Positions 40,957-51,612 of a stretch of DNA of 64,000 nt are shown in pieces; position 1 is the stretch's first letter; each line of letters starts with the position of its first letter. Source of the DNA: JACVRW01 sp963812415 (GTDB lineage Bacteria > Actinomycetota > Thermoleophilia > Solirubrobacterales > Thermoleophilaceae). The stretch covers positions 1 to 64,000 of the forward strand of contig CAWEVH010000002.1 of NCBI GenBank assembly GCA_963812415.1, in the 5' to 3' direction. The notes under the pieces are model-generated. The model had not been told where the DNA came from. It worked only from the letters and a program-made list of their open reading frames with translations, and did not search any database. The position numbers and the translations under genes are program-made.

Positions 40957-41618
40957 TGGGGAGCTGCGTCCGGAGCTCGCAGGTACTGGGGCAGCACTGC
41001 CTCCGGCGGCTCGCCCTCGACCCCTGCCGCCAACCGGCAGACGTGCAGGGCGCGAACCACGTGGGCGTCCGACCCGTCCGGCGCCACCCGGACGCCGGCC
41101 TGCTCGAGCAACTCCCGAAATCGTACCGAGCCGTCCCCGGCGGCCAGCGGGGTGAGACCGGCCTCCCGGACACGCTCAGCGATCGCCGCCGGCGGCGCCG
41201 CGAACGGCGCCCAGAGCTCGCCCTCGGGCCCATGGAGTGCTGCGAACAGCTCGCCTCGCTTGGCGTCGATGAGCGCGAGACGCAGCTCGTCGTCGATGCC
41301 GGCCGCCAGCGCCGCGAGCGACGACACGGGCCGCACGGACAGGCCCCGCGCCGCCGCGAGCGCGCGCGCCGTGGCCACTCCGATCCGTAGCCCGGTGAAG
41401 CTGCCCGGCCCGACACCCGCCGCGATCGCGTCGAGCTCGTCCCAGCCGACACCCGCGCGCGCCATCGCCCGCGCGATCGCCGGCATCAGCTCGGCGGCGT
41501 GCGCCGGGGGGCTGGCCAGCCGATCCGCCCCCGGTGCGACCTCGAACGCCTCGCCGTCGCCGCGCAGGACGCAGGCCGTGGAGGCCGCCGTGGAGGTGTC
41601 GAAGCCCAGCAGGGTCAC
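40953..41618 (-). CDS. tsaB: t6A biosynthesis protein TsaB
   Basis: A 221-residue inactive TsaD-like paralogue that dimerises with TsaD. It begins VTLLGFDTSTAASTACVL, and contains PPAHAAELMPAI, AGVGPGSFTGLRIGVATARALA and ALIDAKRGELFAALH. GTG 41618 overlaps the tsaE stop. The C-terminus is extended with P-Q-Y-L-R-A-P-D-A. It provides the scaffold for the TsaBDE threonylcarbamoyl complex. The start overlap fixes the reading; the track's longer frame from 41717 is not required. Confidence 0.92.
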   Translation of the reverse strand: MTLLGFDTSTAASTACVLRGDGEAFEVAPGADRLASPPAHAAELMPAIARAMARAGVGWDELDAIAAGVGPGSFTGLRIGVATARALAAARGLSVRPVSSLAALAAGIDDELRLALIDAKRGELFAALHGPEGELWAPFAAPPAAIAERVREAGLTPLAAGDGSVRFRELLEQAGVRVAPDGSDAHVVRALHVCRLAAGVEGEPPEAVLPQYLRAPDAAPQ

Positions 41619-42028
41619 GCGACCTCGACGCTGATCCGGCGCCGGTCCTGGCCGGCGTGCTCGAGACGCACGCGCGCCGCCACCCGCTCGAGCGTCGGCA
41701 CGGCCACCTCGGGCCATTCCACGAACGCGATCCGGCCGGGCGTGAGGTAGTCCTCGAGCAGCGCGGGATCCTCGCCCGCCAGCGAGCCGAGCCGGTAGAG
41801 GTCGAGGTGGGCCACCTCGGTCGCGCCCTCGAGCACGTGCCCGATGGTGAAGGTCGGGCTCGTGACCGGAACCTGCACGCCGAGCGCGCGGGCGGCGCCG
41901 CGCACGAAGGTCGTCTTCCCCGAGCCGAGCTCGCCGCTGACCAGCACCACGTCGCCGGGAGCCAGCCGGGCGGCGAGCTCCGCACCCAGCGCCTCGGTCT
42001 CGGCCGGGCTCGCGCTCTCGCGTTCCAT
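41615..42028 (-). CDS. tsaE: t6A biosynthesis ATPase TsaE
   Basis: A 137-residue P-loop ATPase. Walker A is GELGSGKTT (32-40), followed by S-P-T-F-T-I (switch) and the characteristic H-L-D-L-Y-R-L and I-A-F-V-E-W-P-E motifs. It regulates TsaB-TsaD turnover. The first gene of the overlapping cluster; its ATG 42028 lies 15 bases after the uracil-DNA glycosylase stop, so the glycosylase may head the transcript. Confidence 0.93.
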   Translation of the reverse strand: MERESASPAETEALGAELAARLAPGDVVLVSGELGSGKTTFVRGAARALGVQVPVTSPTFTIGHVLEGATEVAHLDLYRLGSLAGEDPALLEDYLTPGRIAFVEWPEVAVPTLERVAARVRLEHAGQDRRRISVEVA

Positions 42029-42042
42029 CCGGGTCGGGGGCG

Positions 42043-42720
42043 TCAGGAGCCGAACAGGTCCATCTGCGGCGGCTCCGGAGCGGCCTGCGCGGCGGCGGCC
42101 ACTGCGGCCACCGCTCCGAGCGGCACGGGCGGCGGCTCAGAGAGCAACGCCGGCAGCCGGGCGAAGTCGGCCCGCAGCTCGCCGAGCGTGTTCGTGGAGC
42201 GCAGCCCCGCCGCCGGGTGGAAGAGCGGATAGACGCGCACCGTGCGCCCGCCGAGCTCGTGCACCTGGGGGCGCCCGTGGACGCCCGTGATCCCGCGCTG
42301 GGAGCGGGTGATGAGCTTGGTCGCGAAGTTGCCGAGCGTGCAGATCACCTTCGGCTCGATCAGCTCGATCTTGCGGTGCAGGAACGGCTTGCAGGCATCG
42401 ATCTCGTCGGGCTGCGGGTCGCGGTTGCCGGGCGGCCGGGACTGGAGCACGTTCGCGATGAAGACGTCGCCCCGCTGCATGCCGATCTCCTCGAGCAGCT
42501 GGTCGAGGAGCCGGCCGGCCCGGCCCACGAAGGGCAGCCCCTGGAGGTCCTCGTGCTGGCCGGGCGCCTCGCCCACGAACATCAGGTCGGCGTCGGCGTT
42601 GCCCGATCCGAAGACCACGTTGGTGCGGGTCCCCGAGAGCGGGCAGCGCTCGCAGGCGGCCGCCTCCCGGTACAGCTTGACGAGGTCCTCGCGGCGCTCC
42701 TCTGCGCTGCGTGACTGCAT
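42043..42720 (-). CDS. type-4 uracil-DNA glycosylase (Fe-S)
   Basis: A 225-residue family-4 UDG that removes uracil from DNA. Motif GEAPGQHED (50-58) holds the uracil-binding site and catalytic acid of family 4; the four Fe-S cluster Cys are Cys23 and Cys26 (CERCPL), Cys110 (DACKPF) and Cys127 (VICTLGN). The terminal C-motif is in L-F-H-P-A (about 170). A Gly/Ala/Pro C-terminal tail follows. Type-4 enzymes are common in thermophiles and actinobacteria. ATG 42720; gene order leads into tsaE. Confidence 0.92.
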   Translation of the reverse strand: MQSRSAEERREDLVKLYREAAACERCPLSGTRTNVVFGSGNADADLMFVGEAPGQHEDLQGLPFVGRAGRLLDQLLEEIGMQRGDVFIANVLQSRPPGNRDPQPDEIDACKPFLHRKIELIEPKVICTLGNFATKLITRSQRGITGVHGRPQVHELGGRTVRVYPLFHPAAGLRSTNTLGELRADFARLPALLSEPPPVPLGAVAAVAAAAQAAPEPPQMDLFGS

Positions 42721-42816
42721 GCCGGAAGGGTAGGAGAACCGGGGGACGAACCGCGACACGCGGGTATCCTTCGGCTGTCGGCCGCTACCTCCCTCGGCGG
42801 AGTGGACCGGCAGGGA

Positions 42817-43599
42817 ATGAACCCGAAGAGCAACAGTCATCAGCGCCCCGCGGAGGCGGTTGGCCGCGTGGGGGTCATCGGCCCGGGCCGTCTCGGCACG
42901 GCGCTGGCCGCCGGTCTCAGGGCGGCCGGGGTCGAGGTGGAGGGTCCACTCGGCCGCGGCGTACGGCCGCGGGGCTGCCACGCGATCGTGCTCTGTGTGC
43001 CGGACTCCGAGATCGCGGCCGCCGCCGAGGCGCTGACCGCCGCCGCCCCCTTCATCGGCCACACGAGCGGGGCCACCCCGTTGTCTGCCCTCATCCACGC
43101 GGGGGTCGAGCGCTTCGGGCTGCACCCGCTGCAGACCTTCGCCGAGGGGGCGGGGCCCGAGGGGTTCCGCGGCGCCGGCTGCGCCGTCGCGGGGAGCTCG
43201 CCCGAGGCGCTCGAGCTCGCCAGCTCGCTCGCGCAGCACCTCGGCATGTCGCCGTTCGAGATCGACGACGCGGGCCGCGCGGCCTACCACGCGGCCGCCT
43301 CGGTCGCGTCGAACTTCCTCGTCACGCTCCAGGCCGCCGCCGAGACGATCGCCGGGGGGGCGGGGCTCACGCCGGAGCAGGCGCGCGCGCTGCTCGTGCC
43401 GCTGCTGCGCCAGACGATCGACAACCTCGCGGAGCTCGGACCCGAGGCGGCGCTCACGGGACCCGTCGCCCGCGGGGACGAGGCGACGATCGAGGCACAG
43501 CGCGCCGCCGTCGAAGGGGTGGCGGACCACCTGCTCGACCTGTTCGACGAGCTCGTGCACCACACCCGTGCGCTCGCCTCCCGCGAGGTCGCCACGTGA
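42817..43599 (+). CDS. DUF2520 / Rossmann-fold putative oxidoreductase
   Basis: A 260-residue protein. The N-terminal Rossmann fold has VGVIGPGRLGTALAAGL (NAD(P)-binding G-x-G-x-x-G) and VLCVPDSEI, then HTSGATPLSAL and the DUF2520 C-terminal domain (AAYHAAASVASNFLVTLQAAAE, then LVPLLRQTIDNLAEL and LTGPVARGD). Related proteins resemble ketopantoate or 6-phosphogluconate reductases. Placed directly before panC with GTGA overlap, it may reduce ketopantoate, standing in for panE. That role is inference. ATG 42817 is chosen over GTG 42802 because GCAGGGA precedes it. Confidence 0.85.
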   Translation: MNPKSNSHQRPAEAVGRVGVIGPGRLGTALAAGLRAAGVEVEGPLGRGVRPRGCHAIVLCVPDSEIAAAAEALTAAAPFIGHTSGATPLSALIHAGVERFGLHPLQTFAEGAGPEGFRGAGCAVAGSSPEALELASSLAQHLGMSPFEIDDAGRAAYHAAASVASNFLVTLQAAAETIAGGAGLTPEQARALLVPLLRQTIDNLAELGPEAALTGPVARGDEATIEAQRAAVEGVADHLLDLFDELVHHTRALASREVAT

Positions 43600-44453
43600 G
43601 GACCGTGCGCACCGTGTCCGAGCTGCGCGCCGCGCTCGCCGGCGAGCGGCGCGCCGGTCGCACGATCGGCCTCGTGCCGACCATGGGCTCTTTCCACGAG
43701 GGCCACCTTTCGCTGATCCGGCGCGCCCGCGCCGACTGCGACGTGGTGGTCGTGTCGCTGTTCGTGAACCCCGCGCAGTTCAGCCCGAGCGAGGACTTCG
43801 CCGCCTACCCGCGCGACGAGGCATCCGACACCGTGCGCGCCCGGGCCGAGGGCGTCGACCTGCTGTTCGCGCCGGCCCTGGACGAGGTCTACCCGCGGGG
43901 CTTCGACGCGACCGTCAGCGTCGGCGGCCTCACTGAGACGCTCGAGGGCGACCCGGGCCAGCGCGGCCGCTCTCACTTCGCCGGGGTGACCACGGTCGTG
44001 GCCAAGCTCTTCAACATGGTCGGGCCGGACGTGGCGTACTTCGGGCAGAAGGACGCCCAGCAGGCGCTCGTGATCCGGAAGCTGGTGCACGACCTCGACA
44101 TCCCGGTGCGCATCGAGGTCTGCCCCACGGTGCGCGACCCGGACGGCCTCGCGCTCAGCTCGCGCAACGCCTACCTCTCGGTGAACGAGCGCGAGCGCGC
44201 GCTCGCGCTCAGCCGGGCGCTCCGGGCGGCGCAGGCGCGAGTCGAGGGCGGCGACCGCGATGCAGCCGCCGTGCTCGCCGCCGCCCGAACCGAGCTCGAC
44301 AGGTCGGGCGTCCTGCCCGAGTACCTCGAGCTCCGCTCGCTTCGAGACCTCTCCCCGGTCGAGCGCGTGAACGGCTCGACCCTGCTCGCGGTGGCCGCGC
44401 GCGTAGGTCGCACGCGGCTGATCGACAACACGATCCTGAAAGGCGATCCATGA
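43596..44453 (+). CDS. panC: pantoate-beta-alanine ligase PanC
   Basis: A 285-residue pantothenate synthetase. GLVPTMGSFHEGHLSL has the H-x-G-H motif, FVNPAQFSPSEDFAAYPRD follows, then GVTTVVAKLFNMVGPDVAYFGQKDAQQ and DGLALSSRNAYLSV. It condenses pantoate with beta-alanine using ATP. GTG 43596 overlaps the DUF2520 stop, and its own stop overlaps panB (ATGA). Beta-alanine supply (panD) is not in the window. Confidence 0.95.
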   Translation: MRTVRTVSELRAALAGERRAGRTIGLVPTMGSFHEGHLSLIRRARADCDVVVVSLFVNPAQFSPSEDFAAYPRDEASDTVRARAEGVDLLFAPALDEVYPRGFDATVSVGGLTETLEGDPGQRGRSHFAGVTTVVAKLFNMVGPDVAYFGQKDAQQALVIRKLVHDLDIPVRIEVCPTVRDPDGLALSSRNAYLSVNERERALALSRALRAAQARVEGGDRDAAAVLAAARTELDRSGVLPEYLELRSLRDLSPVERVNGSTLLAVAARVGRTRLIDNTILKGDP

Positions 44454-45373
44454 GCTCCCGTCCTCCACGCGCAAGCGCCCCTCGCGCCAAGCGCCCCGCG
44501 GTGACCCTCTCGACCCTCGCCGAGCGGAAGGCGCTAGGCGAGCAGATCGTGATGGTCACGGCGTACGACTACCCGAGCGGGCAGGCCGCCGAGGAGGCCG
44601 GGGTGGACATCGTGCTCGTGGGCGACTCGGGCGCCATGACGGTGCTCGGCTACCCCTCGACGGTGCCCGTCACGCTCGACGAGATCCTGATGCTCGCGGC
44701 CGCGGTCCGGCGCGGGGTCGAGACGCCGCTGCTCGTCGGCGACATGCCGTTCGGCTCCTACGAGGCGTCCGACGAGCTGGCGATCACGAACGCCCAGCGC
44801 TTCGTCAAGGAGACCGGCTGCGACGCGGTCAAGCTCGAGCGAGGCGGCACGTCCGCCGATCGGGCGCGGGCGATCGTGGCCGCCGGCATCCCGGTGATGG
44901 GCCACGTGGGCCTGACGCCGCAGAGCGCCGGCGCGCTCGGGGGCTACCGCAGCCAGGGGCGCACGGCCGAGCGAGCGCTCGAGGTGATCCACGACGCGCT
45001 CGCCCTCCAGGACGCGGGCTGCTTCTCGATCGTGTTCGAGGCGATCCCGAGCGCGCTCACCGAGCTCGTGATGCCGCAGATGCGCGTTCCGGTGATCGGC
45101 ATCGGGGCGGGTCCCGCCGCCGACGGACAGGTGCTCGTCTTCCACGACCTGCTCGGCATCTACGACGGCCACGCCGCCCGCTTCGTCAAGCGCTACGCCA
45201 ACGTCCGGGAGACGATGATCGACGGCGTCGCGAGGTTCGCCGAGGACGTTCGCAAGCGCCGCTACCCCGAGCCGGAGCACGGCTACACGATGGCTCCCGA
45301 CGAGATCGAGCGGCTGCGGGAGATGCTGGGCGAGCCCGCCGGCGAGCCGTTCACCGGCGGCTTCTCGCTCTGA
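44450..45373 (+). CDS. panB: 3-methyl-2-oxobutanoate hydroxymethyltransferase PanB
   Basis: A 307-residue ketopantoate hydroxymethyltransferase. Core motifs are VTAYDYPSGQAAEEAGVDIVLVGDS, VGDMPFGSYE, AVKLERGG, MGHVGLTPQS, FEAIPSALTE, IGIGAGPAADGQVLVFHDLLG. It transfers a hydroxymethyl group from methylene-THF to alpha-ketoisovalerate. The order DUF2520-panC-panB forms a coenzyme A precursor operon; coaE is elsewhere in the window (61.1-61.7 kb). The N-terminal 15 residues are basic and low-complexity. Confidence 0.95.
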   Translation: MSSRPPRASAPRAKRPAVTLSTLAERKALGEQIVMVTAYDYPSGQAAEEAGVDIVLVGDSGAMTVLGYPSTVPVTLDEILMLAAAVRRGVETPLLVGDMPFGSYEASDELAITNAQRFVKETGCDAVKLERGGTSADRARAIVAAGIPVMGHVGLTPQSAGALGGYRSQGRTAERALEVIHDALALQDAGCFSIVFEAIPSALTELVMPQMRVPVIGIGAGPAADGQVLVFHDLLGIYDGHAARFVKRYANVRETMIDGVARFAEDVRKRRYPEPEHGYTMAPDEIERLREMLGEPAGEPFTGGFSL

Positions 45374-45387
45374 GACGCGCTCGGGGC

Positions 45388-45804
45388 GTGAGCGTCTTCG
45401 CCGAGCAGCTCCGTCTCTCGACGCAGGGAGATGGGCACACCATCGACATCACCGCTGCCGTCCAGCGGGCCGTCGAGGAGGCAGGCATCGAGCAGGGCCT
45501 CGTCTCCGTGTTCGTGCCCGGCTCGACCGCGGCGATCACGACCATGGAGTACGAGCCGGGCGGCGTGCACGACCTGAGGAGCGCGCTCGGGCGGCTGGTG
45601 CCCGCCGAGGGCGACTACGAGCACAACCGTCTGAACCACGACACGAACTCGCACGCCCACATCCGGGCCGCGATCGTGGGCCCGTCCGAGACCGTGCCGG
45701 TCCGCGACGGACGGCTCGAGCTCGGCACGTGGCAGCAGGTCGTGCTCATCGACTTCGACGACCGGCCGCGCCGGCGCAGCGTGACCGTGCAGGTCTTGGG
45801 GTAA
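45388..45804 (+). CDS. YjbQ/UPF0047 family protein
   Basis: A 138-residue YjbQ-like protein. Signatures are GLVSVFVPGSTAAITTMEYEPG, the His/Asn-rich HNRLNHDTNSHAHIRAAIVGPS and LELGTWQQVVLIDFDDRPRRR. Family members in bacteria were proposed to have thiamine-phosphate synthase activity and conserve a metal-binding His set. The usual G-x-x-x-x-x-x-H-T-S-A (start of many copies) is replaced by G-S-T-A here. Start is GTG 45388, 14 bases after panB, suggesting the same transcript. Confidence 0.83.
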   Translation: MSVFAEQLRLSTQGDGHTIDITAAVQRAVEEAGIEQGLVSVFVPGSTAAITTMEYEPGGVHDLRSALGRLVPAEGDYEHNRLNHDTNSHAHIRAAIVGPSETVPVRDGRLELGTWQQVVLIDFDDRPRRRSVTVQVLG

Positions 45805-45813
45805 CCACACCGA

Positions 45814-45836
45814 AACCCGAGCCGGGCGCGCGGGTT
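45814..45836 (+). repeat. hairpin in leader of exported protein gene
   Basis: AACCCG and CGGGTT pair around an eleven-base loop between the YjbQ stop and the Shine-Dalgarno of the exported protein (ATG 45878). No T-run follows, so a weak terminator or a leader structure are both possible. Confidence 0.3.
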
Positions 45837-45877
45837 CACGCGTACGCCCACCACATCTGGAGGAAAGGAAGGTGCCG

Positions 45878-46423
45878 ATGTCGCGACGGGTACGTCGCTT
45901 CCTGCCGTCGCCCGCGATGGTCGTGGCGCTGACGGCGCTTGTGATGGCTATGGGAGGCTCCGCCTACGCCCTCGTCATCACCAGCGGGAGCATCAAGAAC
46001 AACACGATCAAGAGCGCGGACGTGCGCAACGGCGGCCTGATCGGAAAGGACGTGCGCGGCGACGGTCTCGGCGGTCGCGCGGTGAAGGAGTCCTCGCTCG
46101 CGACAGTGCCCAGCTCGTTCTCCTCCTACGGAAGTGCGCGCTTCGTGGTTGCCACGGGCGACGGCCTGTTCGTCCGTGGCCGGGGGTATGGGCCGAATCC
46201 CGTCGCGCGCATCGGCGATGGCCGCTACCAGGTGGTCTTCGACGCCGACGTGCGCGGCTGCGCGTACGTGGCGACCATCGGGGATCCAAGCGCCGCCGGA
46301 GCGCCTGGAGGCGAGATCTCCACGAGCTCCGTGGGCTCGAATGTCAACGCCGTCGCCATACGGACCGAGCGCAGCGACGGCCAGCCGGCCGACCGCCCGT
46401 TCCACCTGGTCCTGTCCTGCTGA
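45878..46423 (+). CDS. exported protein with Thermoleophilia-type repeat N-terminus (A)
   Basis: A 181-residue exported protein. MSRRVRRFLPSPAMVVALTALVMAMGGSAYA is a signal peptide with the characteristic P-S-P-A-M-V-V-A start; the mature part starts with short repeats in which N-N-T-I-K-S-A-D-V-R-N-G-G-L-I-G-K-D-V-R-G-D-G-L-G-G-R-A-V-K alternate, a right-handed beta-helix-like 5-residue pattern. The C-terminal half has a beta-sandwich-like section with two Cys near G-C-A-Y and a final C. I have seen this organisation described for Solirubrobacterales; function is unknown. GGAAGG seven bases before ATG 45878 decides the start. Confidence 0.72.
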   Translation: MSRRVRRFLPSPAMVVALTALVMAMGGSAYALVITSGSIKNNTIKSADVRNGGLIGKDVRGDGLGGRAVKESSLATVPSSFSSYGSARFVVATGDGLFVRGRGYGPNPVARIGDGRYQVVFDADVRGCAYVATIGDPSAAGAPGGEISTSSVGSNVNAVAIRTERSDGQPADRPFHLVLSC

Positions 46424-46454
46424 GCTCCGCCTCGCCAGGCCTCGGGTCGCCCGC

Positions 46455-47048
46455 TCACGGCGGCCCGAGCGCCTCGGGGTAGTCGATACCCCTGAGCACC
46501 GTCGCCGGCGCGCCGGCGGCGATCGCGAAGGCCGGCACGTCGCGGGTGACCACGCTGTTCGCGCCGATCACCGAACGCTCGCCGATCGTCACCCCGCTCG
46601 TGATCACCACGTTCGCGCCGCACCAGACGTTGTCGCCCACGCGGGTCGGGCCCTTCGAGACGAAACCCTGCCAGGGGACCGGCCGCACGGGATCCTCGAA
46701 GCGGTGGTTGCCGTCGGTGATGAAGCAGCCGTTGGCGAACATGCAGTGGTCGCCGATCTCGACGAGATTTGCCGACGCGACCATCACCCCGATGTTGAGG
46801 AATGTCTGCGAGCCGATCCGGATCCGCGCCTCGTCCGGGGCGGTAAGCCACACGTGCGGCTCGAGCAGGCTGTGCTCGCCGATCTCGAGCCGGCCCTCGC
46901 GGAACGCCTCGAGCACGTTCCCGTGCAGCGGCCAGCGCGCGAACGCCCGCCGCCGCATCATCTCGCGGTGGATGGCGAGCCGGTTCCAGGGCAGCGAGTT
47001 GCGCTCGTACCAGCGCCACTTCTGCCACCAGAGCCAGGCGTCGCTCAC
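46455..47048 (-). CDS. hexapeptide-repeat (LbH) acyltransferase
   Basis: A 197-residue left-handed beta-helix acyltransferase. Six-residue turns run through I-G-E-H-S-L-L-E-P-H-V-W-L-T, I-G-S-Q-T-F-L-N-I-G-V and I-G-D-H-C-M-F-A-N-G. Catalytic-type His is in TDGNHRFEDPVRPV, and V-W-C-G-A-N-V-V-I-T-S-G-V-T-I-G is the C-terminal CoA site. The N-terminus is W/R-rich with no signal peptide. It likely O-acetylates a sugar or lipid; substrate unknown. It is convergent with the exported protein gene and diverges from the GGDEF-like gene. Confidence 0.87.
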   Translation of the reverse strand: MSDAWLWWQKWRWYERNSLPWNRLAIHREMMRRRAFARWPLHGNVLEAFREGRLEIGEHSLLEPHVWLTAPDEARIRIGSQTFLNIGVMVASANLVEIGDHCMFANGCFITDGNHRFEDPVRPVPWQGFVSKGPTRVGDNVWCGANVVITSGVTIGERSVIGANSVVTRDVPAFAIAAGAPATVLRGIDYPEALGPP

Positions 47049-47114
47049 GCGTGGGAGCTTGCCAGGAGAGGCGGCGGGGTCGAGGCCAGGCAGCCGGCGG
47101 CCGATGAATAGCGG

Positions 47115-47597
47115 ATGGACCCGCTGTCCGATCTGCTCATCGCGGAGGAGTTCGACGAGCTGCTTGCTCGCGAGGAGCTACGCAGGTCGCGGACCGGCGA
47201 GACGCTGGCCGTCGCCCTCCTGGACGTCGACGGCCTGCGGGAGGTCGGTGCCAGCTACGGTCGCGATTCCGCGATGGAGGTCCTGCGGCTGTCTGCGTCC
47301 GTGCTGCGCGCCACCACTCGCACGGTCGACGCCGTGGCGCACACGGGCGACGACGAGTTCTCGGTCCTCCTCCACGCGACCGACGTGCGCAGCGGGGTCG
47401 CCTGGGCCGACCGCTTCGAGGATGAGCTGGAGCAGGCGGGCGCCGAGCATCCCGCGGCGCCCCTCACGTGCGCGCTCGGGCTCGCCGACACCATCGAGGA
47501 GACCAGCCTGATGCTGGCCGCCGCGCGGGCCCGGCGCCGGATGGAGGTCATCCAGACGGTACGCAAGCTCCGCCGCGCGCGCGAGCGCGGCTCCTGA
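47115..47597 (+). CDS. stand-alone degenerate GGDEF-domain protein
   Basis: A 160-residue single GGDEF-type domain. Beginning LLIAEEFDELLAREELRRSRTGETLAVALLDVDGLREVGASYG it has the Mg-binding D-V-D-G-L (normally D-I-D-x-F) and S-A-M-E-V-L-R-L-S-A; the active-site motif is T-G-D-D-E-F instead of G-G-D-E-F. The I-site R-x-x-D is absent, and the usual C-terminal strand is A-L-G-L-A-D. Diguanylate cyclase activity is doubtful: Asp replaces the second Gly of the hairpin. With no sensor domain, it may be a non-catalytic binder. Basic C-terminus. Confidence 0.75.
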   Translation: MDPLSDLLIAEEFDELLAREELRRSRTGETLAVALLDVDGLREVGASYGRDSAMEVLRLSASVLRATTRTVDAVAHTGDDEFSVLLHATDVRSGVAWADRFEDELEQAGAEHPAAPLTCALGLADTIEETSLMLAAARARRRMEVIQTVRKLRRARERGS

Positions 47598-47680
47598 GAC
47601 GCGCCTCGGAGGACCGAAGTCTTGCATTGCCTCAACCTGGGTTGACACGGGCGTTCGAGGTAACGAGCATCCGCCGAACG

Positions 47681-47701
47681 GGGTCCGCCGACGGCGGACC
47701 C
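47681..47701 (+). repeat. 9-bp perfect hairpin in leader of exported protein B
   Basis: GGGTCCGCC and GGCGGACCC pair perfectly around the loop GAC. It lies 31 bases before ATG 47733; a TTGACA at 47642-47647 may be the -35 of this gene. No T-run follows. Confidence 0.5.
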
Positions 47702-47732
47702 GCGCCCCCCACAAGAGGAGGTACGAGTATCC

Positions 47733-48521
47733 ATGCATCGCTTCATTAGACGGCCCAGTCCGGCCATGGCCGTCGCCTTCATCGCGCTCATCGCGACGCT
47801 GTCCGGAACCGCGATCGCGCTTCCGGGCAGGAACTCCGTCGACTCGGGCGACCTCAGGCGAGGCTCCGTCAAGACCGCCAAGATCGCCAACGGAGCCGTG
47901 ACCAACCCCAAGGTGAGGAACCGGACGCTTACCGGAGCCAAGTTGCGAAACGGCACCCTCACCGGCAACAAGGTGCGCGCCGACACCCTCACCGGCGCCA
48001 ACATCAACGAGAGCACTCTCGGACAGGTGCCGAGCGCCAACACTGCCAACACCGCCAACACCGCCAACAGCGCGAACACGGCGAACACCGCCAACAGCGC
48101 CGGCTCCGTGGCCGGCCGCACGCCGTTCCTCGTGAAGCTGAGCGCCGGCCAGTCGCAGACAATCGCCACTCATGGCGCCGTCTCGATCGTGGCCGAGTGT
48201 CTCAGCGCGGGCGGCAATGACACCGTTCGGCTCATAGCCGCCACCACGCAGGACGGCGCAGTCATGGGCGGCGGCGTGGACTCCTTCGACGGCTCGAGCC
48301 CCGCCGATTTCCTCAATACGTCCACCGCGGCGGGCGACCGAGTGTTCACGAACAACTCGGCGCCCGACGGCACTACGTCGGTCTCATGGTTCATCGACAA
48401 CGGCTGGGTCATGGCGCCCAATGGCCAGACCTTGGGGATCGATGGCGAAACCACGCCACTTGGCGTGAACTACTCGGGCGCGGAATGCGTGGTCTCGGGT
48501 GTGGTGAACGCCTCGGGCTGA
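47733..48521 (+). CDS. exported protein with Thermoleophilia-type repeat N-terminus (B)
   Basis: A 262-residue exported protein related to protein A by the signal peptide (MHRFIRRPSPAMAVAFIALIATLSGTAIA) and the repeat tract. The mature N-terminus has about five repeats: DLRRGSVKTAKIANGAVTNP, KVRNRTLTGAKLRNGTLTG, then N-K-V-R-A-D-T-L-T-G-A-N-I-N. A TANTANTANSANTANTANSA linker (48037-48102) follows. The C-terminal part (from about residue 130) is a separate beta-rich domain with few Cys. The repeats look like a beta-solenoid. Cell-surface location is probable; function unknown. GGAGG precedes ATG 47733 by 11 bases. Confidence 0.75.
   Translation: MHRFIRRPSPAMAVAFIALIATLSGTAIALPGRNSVDSGDLRRGSVKTAKIANGAVTNPKVRNRTLTGAKLRNGTLTGNKVRADTLTGANINESTLGQVPSANTANTANTANSANTANTANSAGSVAGRTPFLVKLSAGQSQTIATHGAVSIVAECLSAGGNDTVRLIAATTQDGAVMGGGVDSFDGSSPADFLNTSTAAGDRVFTNNSAPDGTTSVSWFIDNGWVMAPNGQTLGIDGETTPLGVNYSGAECVVSGVVNASG
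48037..48102 (+). repeat. 9-bp tandem repeats encoding a Thr-Ala-Asn linker
   Basis: About seven copies of a nine-base unit near GCCAACACC encode A-N-T/A-N-S repeats in exported protein B. Purity of the repeat suggests it changes copy number easily. Confidence 0.7.
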
Positions 48522-48548
48522 CAATTGACAGCAGGTAACAGCTAGCGC

Positions 48549-51431
<2,883 letters not shown>

Positions 51432-51454
51432 CGAGTCTAGAGCCGGATCCGGAT

Positions 51455-51468
51455 CGAACTGGTGTTCG
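51455..51468 (-). promoter_or_regulatory. SOS box (LexA operator) of uvrA
   Basis: CGAACTGGTGTTCG fits CGAAC-N4-GTTCG perfectly, 24 bases before the uvrA GTG and overlapping where its -35 should be if TAGACT (51434-51439, minus strand) is the -10. uvrA is a standard LexA target. Confidence 0.85.
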
Positions 51469-51612
51469 CTTTCCGCATGTTGCGGACCTGGCGCATGAAG
51501 GTGCCGTGAGACAATCTCCCCAGATGGCCGGCGAGGCGCCAGACTCCGGGGACTTCCGGACCTTCATCCGTATCCAAGCTGGTCCCGGACCGGTGACGAG
51601 CGGGTAACGGGG

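Noticed and set aside
48037..48102. Repeats suspected to be a CRISPR array
   Set aside because: Nine-base units with no spacers, in frame, coding for an A-N-T linker.
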